Source of the DNA: Daphnia carinata | Taxonomy: Eukaryota; Arthropoda; Branchiopoda; Diplostraca; Daphniidae | Length of the DNA: 64,000 nt | Assembly (NCBI RefSeq): GCF_022539665.2 | Contig: NC_081333.1 | Coordinates: 3,038,001-3,102,000, forward strand | Direction: 5' to 3' | In this document: one piece after another, positions 11,045-22,709 of the stretch | How the letters are laid out: every line of letters starts with the position of its first letter | Numbering within the stretch: position 1 is the stretch's first letter | The notes under the pieces: model-generated | What the model saw: the letters and a program-made list of their open reading frames with translations, nothing else | Told to the model about the DNA's origin: nothing | The model's database searches: none | Program-made: the position numbers and the translations under genes

Positions 11045-12568
11045 GCTCCAATTCAAACGCTTTCGTAGTCACACAATGCAATGAAAACGAAATTTACTAT
11101 TTCCTTTTTAAGTGTTTATGTTTTCAAAAAGCTTGCCTGATTATTTCCTATCTCTCATCACACATGGATTACGTTTTTATTGAGCTCCGTACATTTGAGA
11201 AAGGTTATCTAATCTTAAAGTTCACGAAGTTTCGATTGCCTCATTTCTGATTTTAGAATAAATTTTGTTCCAAAAAAATTACGAAATGCCCAAATGATGC
11301 GTAGTAACAGACTTCACCTGCGCGCACGATAGGTTTGATATCTGCTTGTTACGAAAGACGTCCTACCGTCTTCTCCTCCAACAATGATATTGTGATTTTC
11401 GTTATCCTATTCATTACATTTTATTTACAAAAAAACAAAAACAGTTTGGCTAAACACAACCACCAGAAGAAAATATTGCCCGCTTTGAATTTGCATTGGT
11501 TGGTTTGTGAGGTTGACATCTCCCTACTTCCTACGCCAGTCGTCAACTAAACAAGGGTAATTCCGCGTTTAAGTTACGATAAACGAATCCCATTGGGTGG
11601 GAATGGTCGTGGTTCAACGGTTAGCAGGGAAAGAACACTTGTATTTGTTGACATTTTATCTGCGTAACTCTAATGGAATTTTTTACCACAATTACTAACT
11701 AGGCGAAATATAAATCTCAAATTTCATACAGGATTAAATAATGACATCGTTCACTATGACATTGCAAAAATTCGACAACAATTTTCGTCGGATTACAAAG
11801 GTGTTTTGATTATCAGCAGCAAGAGGAAATTTAATCGAGGAAGTATTTACATGGGCTGTTACTAGTTGAACTGAATTTTGAAACTAACCTTGCTGCTCAG
11901 AATAATTCCAACTGATACTGCGTGAACCGTGAAGCACCTTTCAGCTGATGAAGATACACATCTAATCTTTGATTTCTTAACAAGCATACTTGAACTAAAC
12001 AAAACTACATTACACCTTTACCGCGATTCAGACTCTTACTCCAGTGGAGCAGAAACTGACAATGACTCTTTTCGATTCAGAAACAATGAGATAAGGATGG
12101 GGTAGAAAACTAGGTTTTTGCATTCAAGGAGAAACAACAGAAAACGAATTTTGCGGTCCCTGACTCTAAACTTCCATAGCTGCAGGTGATAGGCAAGGAC
12201 ACAGGTAAGGGGTGAAGGATAGGCGATCATTTTACGACACGTGGGGCATTGAAAGTCCCATGCAACAACAGAATATCACCTATACGAATTATTACGCAAG
12301 TAATACACAGTACAAGAGTTAACTTAAATGAATTAGGCACGTCTCCATCAAGCATTCACCGATAGATCCAATTTTTTAAATCGTATTACTGACCTGTTAA
12401 TAAGCATTGGTACAAATATAAAATCTCATCTGTTTAGCTGTAAATGCGGAATGGTAGGGTTAGCCAAAGGTGACATGATACAAGAATTACGCAATACAAG
12501 AAACTGATTTGTCTGCAATAATTTCAACTACATTTTCCCAAAAGACCTTTAAAAATGAAGCTGATATA
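11045..12568. repeat. 5' flank of kinase 2; copy B of the tandem duplication
   Basis: Collinear with 9079-10158. Between about 11285 and 11710 it carries roughly 425 bases with no counterpart in copy A; this is either an insertion here or a deletion there. I see no terminal repeats or target-site duplication that would name it as a transposon. Homology ends near 12568, at the equivalent of the breakpoint in the kinase 2 C-terminus. The kinase 2 promoter should lie near 11039-11300. Confidence 0.8.
12010..12290. repeat. Kinase-flank repeat, copy B
   Basis: Near-identical counterpart of 9600-9890 with the same order of landmarks and a CACGTG at about 12237. Open frames inside it are not credible genes. 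Confidence 0.65.
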
Positions 12569-12639
12569 TAAAGCTCCTCCGATGTATTTTGATTTCCTAT
12601 TGTATAGGTCATCGGACAAGTCATTCTGTCGGTACGATG

Positions 12640-13098
12640 TCAGGGCAAACATAACGTTGGGGACACCATCCTAAGGTATTCATTAAACCAATCTTGGCAT
12701 TTTTTCAACGTCGCCAAGATGGGCGTGGTTGTTCCATTATAAGGGTGATCTTGCGCCAAGGTTAGCAGTTTCTGAGGTGAGGTGTGAATTCTCCCAACAA
12801 CTAGTTTCGGCTTGGGACCAACTGGAACACTGCCTGTTGTCCGGAGAGCCTCAATTCGTCCGGCCTCGTTTTCTACAGCTTCAAATGTAAACACGCGCTC
12901 ATTACGAAGAAACCGGGCAACTAGATACCATTGATGGAAATGGATATTGTCCGTGTTTCTAGTGATGGCCAGCAAGATGTTACTGATGAGCGAAAAATCA
13001 GCCGGTTTCGTATACAACAGGATCTCGCATTCACCAACCGTATCGTCCGACTCTTCACAGTCCTGAACGCGGTTCTTTTTCTCATTACCTGCTGTCAT
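12640..13098 (-). CDS. Unknown 152-aa protein; possible permuted papain-like (LRAT/NlpC-type) fold
   Basis: A single-exon frame with a good start context (AAAATGA) and a stop at 12640-12642. I do not recognise the family with confidence. A conserved-looking core reads NIHFHQWYLVARFL, VFTFEAVENEAGRIEALR, KLVVGRIHTSPQKLLTLAQ, HPYNGTTTPILATL and KKCQDWFNEYLR. A histidine near residue 55 and a cysteine near residue 134 inside a helix is the order seen in permuted papain folds such as LRAT-type proteins. That link is only a pattern-based guess. It sits just outside the duplicated kinase flank, transcribed in the same direction as the kinases. Confidence 0.55.
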   Translation of the reverse strand: MTAGNEKKNRVQDCEESDDTVGECEILLYTKPADFSLISNILLAITRNTDNIHFHQWYLVARFLRNERVFTFEAVENEAGRIEALRTTGSVPVGPKPKLVVGRIHTSPQKLLTLAQDHPYNGTTTPILATLKKCQDWFNEYLRMVSPTLCLP

Positions 13099-13808
13099 TT
13101 TAAGCCTTCACCTTCCTATCAGTTTTCGACATATTGTTCATAAAGATAACAAGAAACATTTGGTTATTGAAAATATTAATCGATACCTTTGATATTAGTT
13201 TTTAAAAAATTAATGAGGGGGATAGTGGAACATACCTCTGAGGAACTGTCTGTTGGCCTCTAGTTACGTGACGAATTGGACGGCCCACCAACGTTCAATG
13301 TGTCGGCTGTGCAACAAAAAAACTAGCAGGCATTCGTTATAGGCTTGCTCAGTTATTGCTTCATCATATAGACACATCTTATCTGAGGCATGCATGCTAA
13401 AATAACAAAGTGTTAGATAAAGTGACATTCGTTTAGACGGTCGATATTCACTAAATACCGTAGGTTATAAGGATATTTTGTGCCAACTGACCGAGGTCGT
13501 TCAAAGATAGAAAATTTATTAGAGCCAGTTATATTTTGCAATGGGAATCCGTAAATATGTGAGCACGGAAATAGTTTTCCACGAACCCGTTCAAAAATTG
13601 ACGCTCCACCATAGATCCTGCACACTATGATGAAATTTAGCGCAGTTGATAAATTTAAGGAAACACACTTTAAAAAGGATGTGGTTGTTGATTACAGTAT
13701 ATAACTGGGGGGAAAACTGGCAAAGTGAATAGCATTTGCATTAAGCTTTTTTTTCTTAATGTTTCAGAGCCAGATGACAGTTAGGCTTAGGAAGGCGTCG
13801 ACGACATT
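13099..13808. other. Spacer between the unknown 152-aa gene and the Src paralogue
   Basis: Divergent spacer holding the 5' sides of both neighbours. An acceptor-like sequence near 13740-13767 suggests that the first coding exon of the Src paralogue follows a 5' untranslated intron. A 70-codon minus-strand frame at 13413-13625 shows no domain and is not supported. Confidence 0.45.
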
Positions 13809-15660
<1,852 letters not shown>

Positions 15661-15895
15661 AAATTTTCGGAAAATCAACGAGATCCTCTAGAGCTATGTT
15701 GGCTATTTCCTTGATGCGCAGAAAATTATTTGGTTCTGTAATATAGGCACATATTAATTTAAAACTATTGGCATTTTTATAATTTGATTATGTTGCAATT
15801 GGTTGTTGAATCGCGTCTTGTCCAAATGAATGGCTTGTATTTTGTAATGCCCTGCTTAAGTGAATTACATGGCATGAATATCACTGCACAGGGGG

Positions 15896-16980
15896 TTAAA
15901 GGGATCCAGAATCTTCAATATGATATGTCCCAGTGTTGTTCTCGTGAGGTCGTAAAATGCTAATGACCCTCGATAAAGCCCACCTTTCTTCTGGCTTCAA
16001 TTTGGTCATATTATATATAATTTCATGGGCAAAATGAGTCTGGCCCAATTCTGTTTTCCAATACAAGACAATAGATGGTATATAAATTTTAATCTCAAAA
16101 ATTAAAAATTGCGCAACTTACTACTTAAATTGACTGGTTTTCCACGCATAATGTTGGGAATGATTAAATTCTTGGATCCGAATAGATGCAATCCATTGGT
16201 CAGAAACGAGAAAAAGACCAGACCCAAAGCATATATATCACTGGACACGGTACCACGCCCTCTTAGACCGTCAGGATCACTACTACTAGGATGTTGATTT
16301 TCCAAATCCAGAATTTCTGGGGCCTAAAACAAAATGATTTTTAAGTGAAAATGGTTTAACGCGATCATATTTATATACCGTCCAATAATGCGTTGCTTTG
16401 ATCCCGTTAATCGACATGGCTTCCTTCTTACTCAACGGTTTACACAGGCCAAAATCAGACCATTTCACTAGCACAGGTTCCGTTAACGAGATCAAGACGT
16501 TCTCCGGTTTGATATCACGATGAACGAGATCCTTGGAATGGATGTATTCCAGTCCGTTTGCCAATTGTAGGAGAATTTCGTTATCAGGTGGTAAGTATCC
16601 TTTGTATTTTCTAGAATCTCTATCGGCCAAAAAGCATTGATCGAGAGAGGCAGCACAGAGTTCCAACGCAAAATACCTGTTGAAAAATGCAATATTTTAG
16701 TAATCTTATAAACCATAAATGTAAAAACATTATACTTGAAAGTTAAGTCTTCTTCCATGTGGTAAAGCTTAATCACGTTGAGATGACTTAAACTTGCAAA
16801 CATCTCTTCTCCTTCCTTTTGGACAGCTTCTTTCTGCATGCTGGCCAGTTTAAGTCTTTTAACAGCAACGGGGATGTTGTCATCAAAAGATCCTCGAAAA
16901 ACGAATCCAGCAGTTCCTCTACCCAGAATGGCATTGTCATCGTAACTGAGCTTGTCACTGACGCTAATTATTTTCTCCAT
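15896..16980 (-). CDS. IRE1-like Ser/Thr kinase 3
   Basis: The ATG at 16980 starts MEKIISVSDKLSYDDNAILG. It has a glycine loop GRGTAGFVFRG, VAVKRLK, HRDIKPENVLIS, WSDFGLCK and YWTAPEILD, then SSDIYALGLVFFSFL. Exons join in frame at the phase-2 site after LTF (to YFALELCAASLD), after YWT, and after NLS (to KLGQTHFAHEIIYNMTKLKP). The last exon encodes the end of the C-lobe (EERWALSRVISIL) and a short tail to TAA at 15896-15898. The P+1-side glycine of the usual GT..APE is replaced (KATHYWTAPE). No sensor, transmembrane, RNase or OB segment is visible. It converges on the Src paralogue, with 235 bases between the stops. Confidence 0.85.
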
Positions 16981-17200
16981 GGTCCGATGTTGTTCCACTA
17001 CAGTGCGTCTAAGAAGAAATGAAACTTTTCATGTCTTCAATCGAGACGATAGGATGTTTAGACCCAGTTAGGAACAGGGTTGCAGCCATTGCCTCCTTCA
17101 AAATAGCTGATACGATATCATTGCTATGATTTCGTGCGGTTTCAACTCGACCCACTTGTGGGTGCCATTGTCGGGGTGTTGTTTGGTTGCAGTACATCTC

Positions 17201-17219
17201 CACACACACACACACACAC
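17201..17219. repeat. CA dinucleotide microsatellite
   Basis: About nine and a half uninterrupted CA units. Confidence 0.95.
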
Positions 17220-17911
17220 TCCTTATCGTTTTGGTTGTACACCATTATTAACGTGTGGGTTTGTCACGAAAAAAGTTTCACCACTTTTAGATAATAGGAA
17301 ACGAGCAGCTGTAAAATGTGCCGACAAAATCGGGATGTGTGAGGAGCACTGAACGCAAAATTTGAGACACTTTATCGCGTTTCGACACCTTGACTTAATG
17401 AAGCCCGGAAGTGTTTGACAGTTGTGTACGAGCCGAGCGCAATCGTTAAACTGAGCCCTTAGCCATTTTGATCATATCCTCCGGTGTAGTCAAAATTGCG
17501 GAATTTGGTTTGCAGAATATTCTGTATTTTAGAGGTTATGAAAATAAAGGGAAGGTCAAGGACGAAAGAAAAGGTAATATTGAACAATAAGCTTTTGGGG
17601 CAGGGTGAGAAAATACCTTTGGTGGGCGTTTATTATATTTGGAAGTTAGGGTATACATATTGCGCCTCGTGGACAAAAAAACAAGGTCGAAAGAATTACG
17701 CAACGAAAAACATATCTCACCCTTTTTTATGTATCTGAGAATATATGCATAAATTTTAAATACATTCTTTTAAAGCATTTAACCCACCTGTTTATAAATA
17801 ATCCCCTGTTCTCTGGCTTACAATTTATTTTTGAAATTTTATAGAAACCCTGCATCTCTTACTAGAGACAATCAAACTTCCAGTAATTACAGCATGAGCC
17901 AATTGCGATTT

Positions 17912-18510
17912 CTAGTTCTTGAGATATTAAATTCAAAGTGGTTGCGCTTAAAACACTTTAACTCCGCTCTATTTAAAAATCTATACAAGTACCGGGAAAA
18001 CTAATATTTTATTCCGAATCAGCGTTCAAACTAGGTTATGACAAGATATGTTTCATAGAATTCCAAGTTTAAATTTTACGGCTGGCTAAAAAAATAAGCC
18101 CGACTAAAAAAAATAAGCCGGACTTTTTTCTTTTTTTTTGTAATTTTTTTTCAGACCTACATATTGCTATAAAAGTACGCAATTTATATTGAGAATTTAA
18201 TGAGGATGTCGAACATCATGTTTATTTCGATGTGGGATGTGTAGTTTGTGAGTTATCCAAATTCAAAGTAGTTGATCTAAAACCACTTCAATTCCGTTTT
18301 TATTCAAAAACTGCTTAACTGGCAGGAAACTAATATTTTATTATGAATTACCATTCACATTAGATTATAACAGGATAAGTTTCATCGAATTCCAAGTCTA
18401 ATTTTTTTTTCGATCCAAAGTCAGGCATGAAAAATAAGCCGGACAAAATAATAAACCCCGCTTTTTCTTTTTTTTTATAATTTATTTTAAACCTACATAT
18501 TACTATAAAT
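17912..18510. repeat. Two-copy degenerate direct repeat, about 270 bp each
   Basis: Copies at about 17912-18180 and 18243-18510 share 'attcaaagt(g/a)gttg', 'gaaaactaatattttatt'-like, 'atagaattccaagt'-like and 'acctacatattactata'-like segments in the same order. Each copy also contains paired 'aataagccggac'-type motifs followed by a T-rich run. No coding potential; family unknown. Confidence 0.7.
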
Positions 18511-19067
18511 GTTGATAATTGTTATGGGTCCACTTACCGATTAATAAGATAAGATTTCTCCTTACCTCTCGTATCACATGGATTAATTTCACTGAAAATT
18601 TAACCGGTAAGTGATAAAGTACTTATCCAAGTGAATTTAAACATGAACTATGATGGTCTATGATATTTACAGTTGTGGCGCATTTGCCACCTATCTTCCC
18701 GTTCAGCTCGATTAAATTGTTCTACAACTGTACGAACTTACCCAAGGTCGAACGAAGGTCCAAGTAAACCAAGGCCCAAGACAAACAAACTACAATCAGA
18801 TAAGTCTTTCCAAACCATGTACTTGATACCCATAATATAACAGGAAGAAAACTGAGTTCAGACATTACACATAAATAAAATCAAACTCATTAGCATGCAT
18901 TTGTTTTGTTTATTTCAAGGTAAACTGCAGAAGGAATTGGTAGAAAAGAATGGTATGAAATATGTTAAAAACATGTAACGAGAATCGATTTTCATCGCAG
19001 AAATTAATTTATTGGCTTACTGGATGTTCAACAAACGTCGGAGGCCAAACAAATCTCATGCAGCAAT

Positions 19068-19982
19068 CTATAATTTAAGAGACGCTTTTACGTTTTCCAA
19101 CGTAAGTCTTTTTTCGGGATCCGCTTCAATCATACCTTTAATCAAAGGTAAGGCGTAATCATGCTTCTTCTCTAAGCCTATCAAAGAAATGAAAATAGTT
19201 AGCAACAACAATTGCACAAATCAAAATTTTAAGCTTATTACTTCCTAAAAACTGATTGTTGCTAATTATATTTAATGAAATGGTGTGAATAGAGCCATCA
19301 GAGAAGGGATGTTTGCCTTTGGTGAGGAAAACAAAAAAGAGACAACCCAAAGAGAAAATGTCGCTAGTGATGTTACCACGAGGCCTCTCACCGTCAACGC
19401 CCATCACCTTCAACATTTCAGGGGCAAGAAAACGTTTGGTTCCTTTAGAACCTTGACTCATAGAGAAACTTCCGTTTTCTGAAGCAGGTTTACAAAATCC
19501 GAAATCGGCAATTTTCATCACCACTTCATCACCGACTAGAGCAAAAAGCACGTTCCCAGTACTTATGTCACGATGGACCAAGCCCCTGCCGTGGATATAG
19601 GACAACCCGTCAGCCATTTGGTACAGGGCGGAAGAATCAGCAGGCCTTCTCCCGTCGTACTTACCTTCACAGTAATCATTTACTGTTGCTAGTCCGAGTT
19701 CCAAAATTAGATATCTAATAGGATAAAACGGTATAAGATTAAATGATACGTACTAATTACATTCTTATTAAATGACTTGAAATTTTCATCCTCTTCAACA
19801 GCATGGAGTTTCACCACATTCTGGTGGTGCAGGCCTTTCATGGCACTTTCCTCTCTATCAGTGAGCAGATCGTGAAGTTGAATCCGTTTGACGGCAACAG
19901 TAATATTATTCCATCTCCCGGCGAAAACTGGCCCATACGCACCCTTCCCTAGAATCTTTTTACGTTCAAGTGTAAATGACAT
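19068..19982 (-). CDS. IRE1-like kinase 4 with altered catalytic loop (HRDIST)
   Basis: The ATG at 19982 begins MSFTLERKKILGKGAYGPVF. VAVKRIQ supplies the ATP-binding lysine. The first intron is at the family position (after ENF) and rejoins as KYLILELGLATVNDY. The catalytic loop is HRDISTGN rather than HRDIKxxN, so the lysine that contacts the gamma-phosphate in Ser/Thr kinases is missing. ADFGFCK and GTKRFLAPE are kept, followed by SDIFSLGCLFFVFLTKGKHP. The final exon encodes KHDYALPLIKGMIEADPEKR and ends with TAG at 19068-19070. It is a kinase domain only, about 270 residues. It may be weakly active or a pseudokinase. Confidence 0.85.
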
Positions 19983-20149
19983 GATTTGTCTTAAATGGAC
20001 CCACTGTTTTTAAATAGGATGCAACTGGTATTATCAACCAACCTAGAATACCCACATATTTACGGACAAACTACCTTAACCACTATCTTAGATAAAAGAA
20101 AAAACATTTGATATACTATCTCCTGACTTAAACAGCAGTACGATGTATG

Positions 20150-21990
20150 TATTTCAGTTTTATTCACGACTCGACGTCATAAATGTTACATAATCAATGT
20201 CCCATTTGAAGGGAATGGAACATGATTTCCACCCCACAGCAAACCAAGGATAAACCTGTCGAAAAAAAAAGGCAAGTTTAGCTGGAATAAACGTTGCAAA
20301 CATCATACTACGATTAGAAAAATCAGAAAGTGTTAAATGGTTGTCTTATCATTCGTCTCTGAGAGATTCCCACACAAAAATTCATCATTACAGAAAGAAA
20401 GCTTCGACGCTAAATTAACACTCACCTATACAACGTAAACTGGTAACCCCAACGAAACGAACATCGCCAACCCCTACGAAAGAAACGCAAAATTAGTCTA
20501 TGCGGGAGACAACGTAATTTCGTTAAACAACTTGCTTTCAGCAATAAAAATAATGGTTTCATTAAAGCATCTTTTGATGCATCAAAACTCTAGCCTAAGT
20601 TCTCATCATGCAAATGAAACAATCTTAAAAAGTAACTTTACTCACCGTAAGTGTAAAAATCCAGTACATTAACCGGGCCCGACCGCCCGAAGTCACAAAC
20701 TGGAGAACGTCCCATGTAAATACACCACCTGAGAAAAACATAAACCGTCAGGACAAATAAGGAGAAACAACAAGAATCGAAAGCTCAGCTCTATCAGAGT
20801 CAAGTTGTATAATCAATGGATTCAGGTGAAACACGGATGACAATAACATCATTTGCTAAATCTCGAAAAAATCTGCCCAACACTCACCATTCGCACGTAC
20901 GCCAGTGTTGGTATAACTGCAGTCGAAGATTTACACTGAAAAGAAAAGATACCGTTAAATCTAAAGGTAATGGCTTCCTAGGCAATTGTTGGAGGTTCAT
21001 TCCAGGACGGCAAGGAATATGCACATTACAGTCCAACGATGCAAACGCTTCCAATTATGATTTAGGCATTAAACGACCAGCACGTGTATAGAGAACGCCA
21101 GCTGGAGATACCGCGCGCCAATATACTGAAAAAGCCTTACCTGTGCGAATACTAAGTCGGCTTCCCAGAAACCAGACTACCGTGCGTTCACTGCTCGATA
21201 TGCAGGACCCCTAAAAATGTAATCAGATTGTTACTTACATTGCCAAATGAGCTTCAACAATGCTACACACTATTCTGACAATACTGTCCCCCTCATGTAT
21301 AGCCACCAACCTTACGTGAAGTGGAAGGTGGTAAAGTTGAGGGGTTAGTTATGGCTCCAAAAATACACTTACCGCAGAATTAGCAGTTACGTCTCCCGAA
21401 CCATCGTCGTAAATCGACAGAATTACAGCACAATCCATTTGGGAATCTGCCCGCAGCCCAAACACTTGGACGCCTGTATAAACAGAAAACATCCAATTTA
21501 AAAATTGTAACTCAACCAGAAACATGGTAAATAATCATGTTAAGTAGCAAATGCTTCAGTGGAACGTTATATATACTGCATTTTGTTTCTCAGATGGGGA
21601 AAGAAGACATAAATAACGTATCTCATCATTTCCAACACAATTCCACACTAGCATATACAAATAAAATGTAATCACCTCAATAGTCCAGCATACATTCCAG
21701 TCTTCAAAAATGTGGAATGTGCAAGAAAAAGTACCTGCAGAACAAAATTCTAGCTTTAAACCAAATATGAATTAAAAATTAAGAATGGATGTTCATTTAA
21801 TTTATCTGGTCTTTACGACATCAACAGCCAAATTTTACGGGCCTGAAGATGTGAACTAAACCAGAAGAGAAATGAAGATTTCTTACCTGCGAAGTCTAAG
21901 GAAACTACACCCCACAGCAGCAGTTTTTCCATCAATTTGCCTGCCATGGATACCCCAATCCAATGTGACACCTAGCTTTCTTTACCTGCA
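20150..21990 (-). ncRNA. Multi-exon spliced transcript, coding status uncertain
   Basis: A run of good minus-strand splice sites defines small exons: donors gtaagaaat, gtaagtg, gtaaggc, gtgagtg, gtgagt and gtgagtg, each paired with AG acceptors. The first would-be coding exon starts MAGKLMEKLLLWGVVSLDFA at about 21948, which looks like a signal peptide. It joins in frame to VQVFGLRADSQMDCAVILSI and then to SSSERTVVWFLGSRLSIRT, after which a stop appears. A different frame of the later exons reads GVFTWDVLQFVTSGGRARLM and a hydrophobic end (WIFTLTGLAMFVSLGLPVYV) before TAG. The two halves do not connect in one frame in my model. It could be a small membrane protein that I have mis-spliced, a pseudogene or a long non-coding RNA. 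Confidence 0.35.
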
Positions 21991-22709
21991 AATAGACCAA
22001 CAATTTTAGTTTTAAAAGCAATTTTCATCTTTCAGATAGATTATATATTAATATTGCTTCAGATTAATCCATTCATCAAATATGATCAGAGACTCTAGTT
22101 CGGTTTCAATGGATATATCATCACATACGAAAAAAGCTAGAACACGTGGCAAAATTGCTATACGACAGAAAATAATGGCTTGGTTTCCAGTATGTTTTTG
22201 CATACACAAAAATGAAAAACTATTTCAAGACAATAGTTTTAGCAATAACAGGAAATGCAACTACAGCGCTTTTCTCAAATATGACTACATTTTCTTTTCG
22301 AATTACTTACTAATTCCACCATGAGTATGCTGATCCAATGCTTGGGAGAGAATGTTAAATTAGACAGCATGATGCTGCAGAAGACAACTAATCAACTACA
22401 TTTCCAAATCCCTAAACACACTTCAATGCCTTCCTTTTAAATCACAGAATATTACTGATCAGTTATCAGCGTAGAATAAATCACAATTTTAATTTATAAA
22501 TTAATAAAATGTTATCTTATTTAATAAAATGCCAATCAGCATTACTTAGTTGTTTTCAATGAAAATGTTTAAGGATTTTTCGATTTTTCTCTGTTGCCAG
22601 ACTTTATGCGAATGTTTGCCGAATTTGAATAAGTACAGTATGTGGATCAAAATATTTTATATTCACCAAATCACAATACATGATACACACCAGATTTACA
22701 TAAAATATC
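21991..22709. other. Upstream region of the 20-22 kb transcript and 3' flank of the cadherin
   Basis: A minus-strand acceptor near 21988 indicates that a 5' exon of the 20-22 kb transcript lies somewhere to its right. The 80-codon plus-strand frame at 22082-22324 shows no domain. The part near 22700 is cadherin 3' untranslated sequence. Confidence 0.35.

Larger units (their letters stand above)
16981..19067. other. Intergenic region between kinases 3 and 4
   Basis: Holds the kinase 3 upstream region, a CA microsatellite at 17201-17219, and a two-copy degenerate repeat (17912-18180 and 18243-18510). The open frames at 17134-17352 and 17496-17738 have no recognisable features. I see no supported gene. 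Confidence 0.5.
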
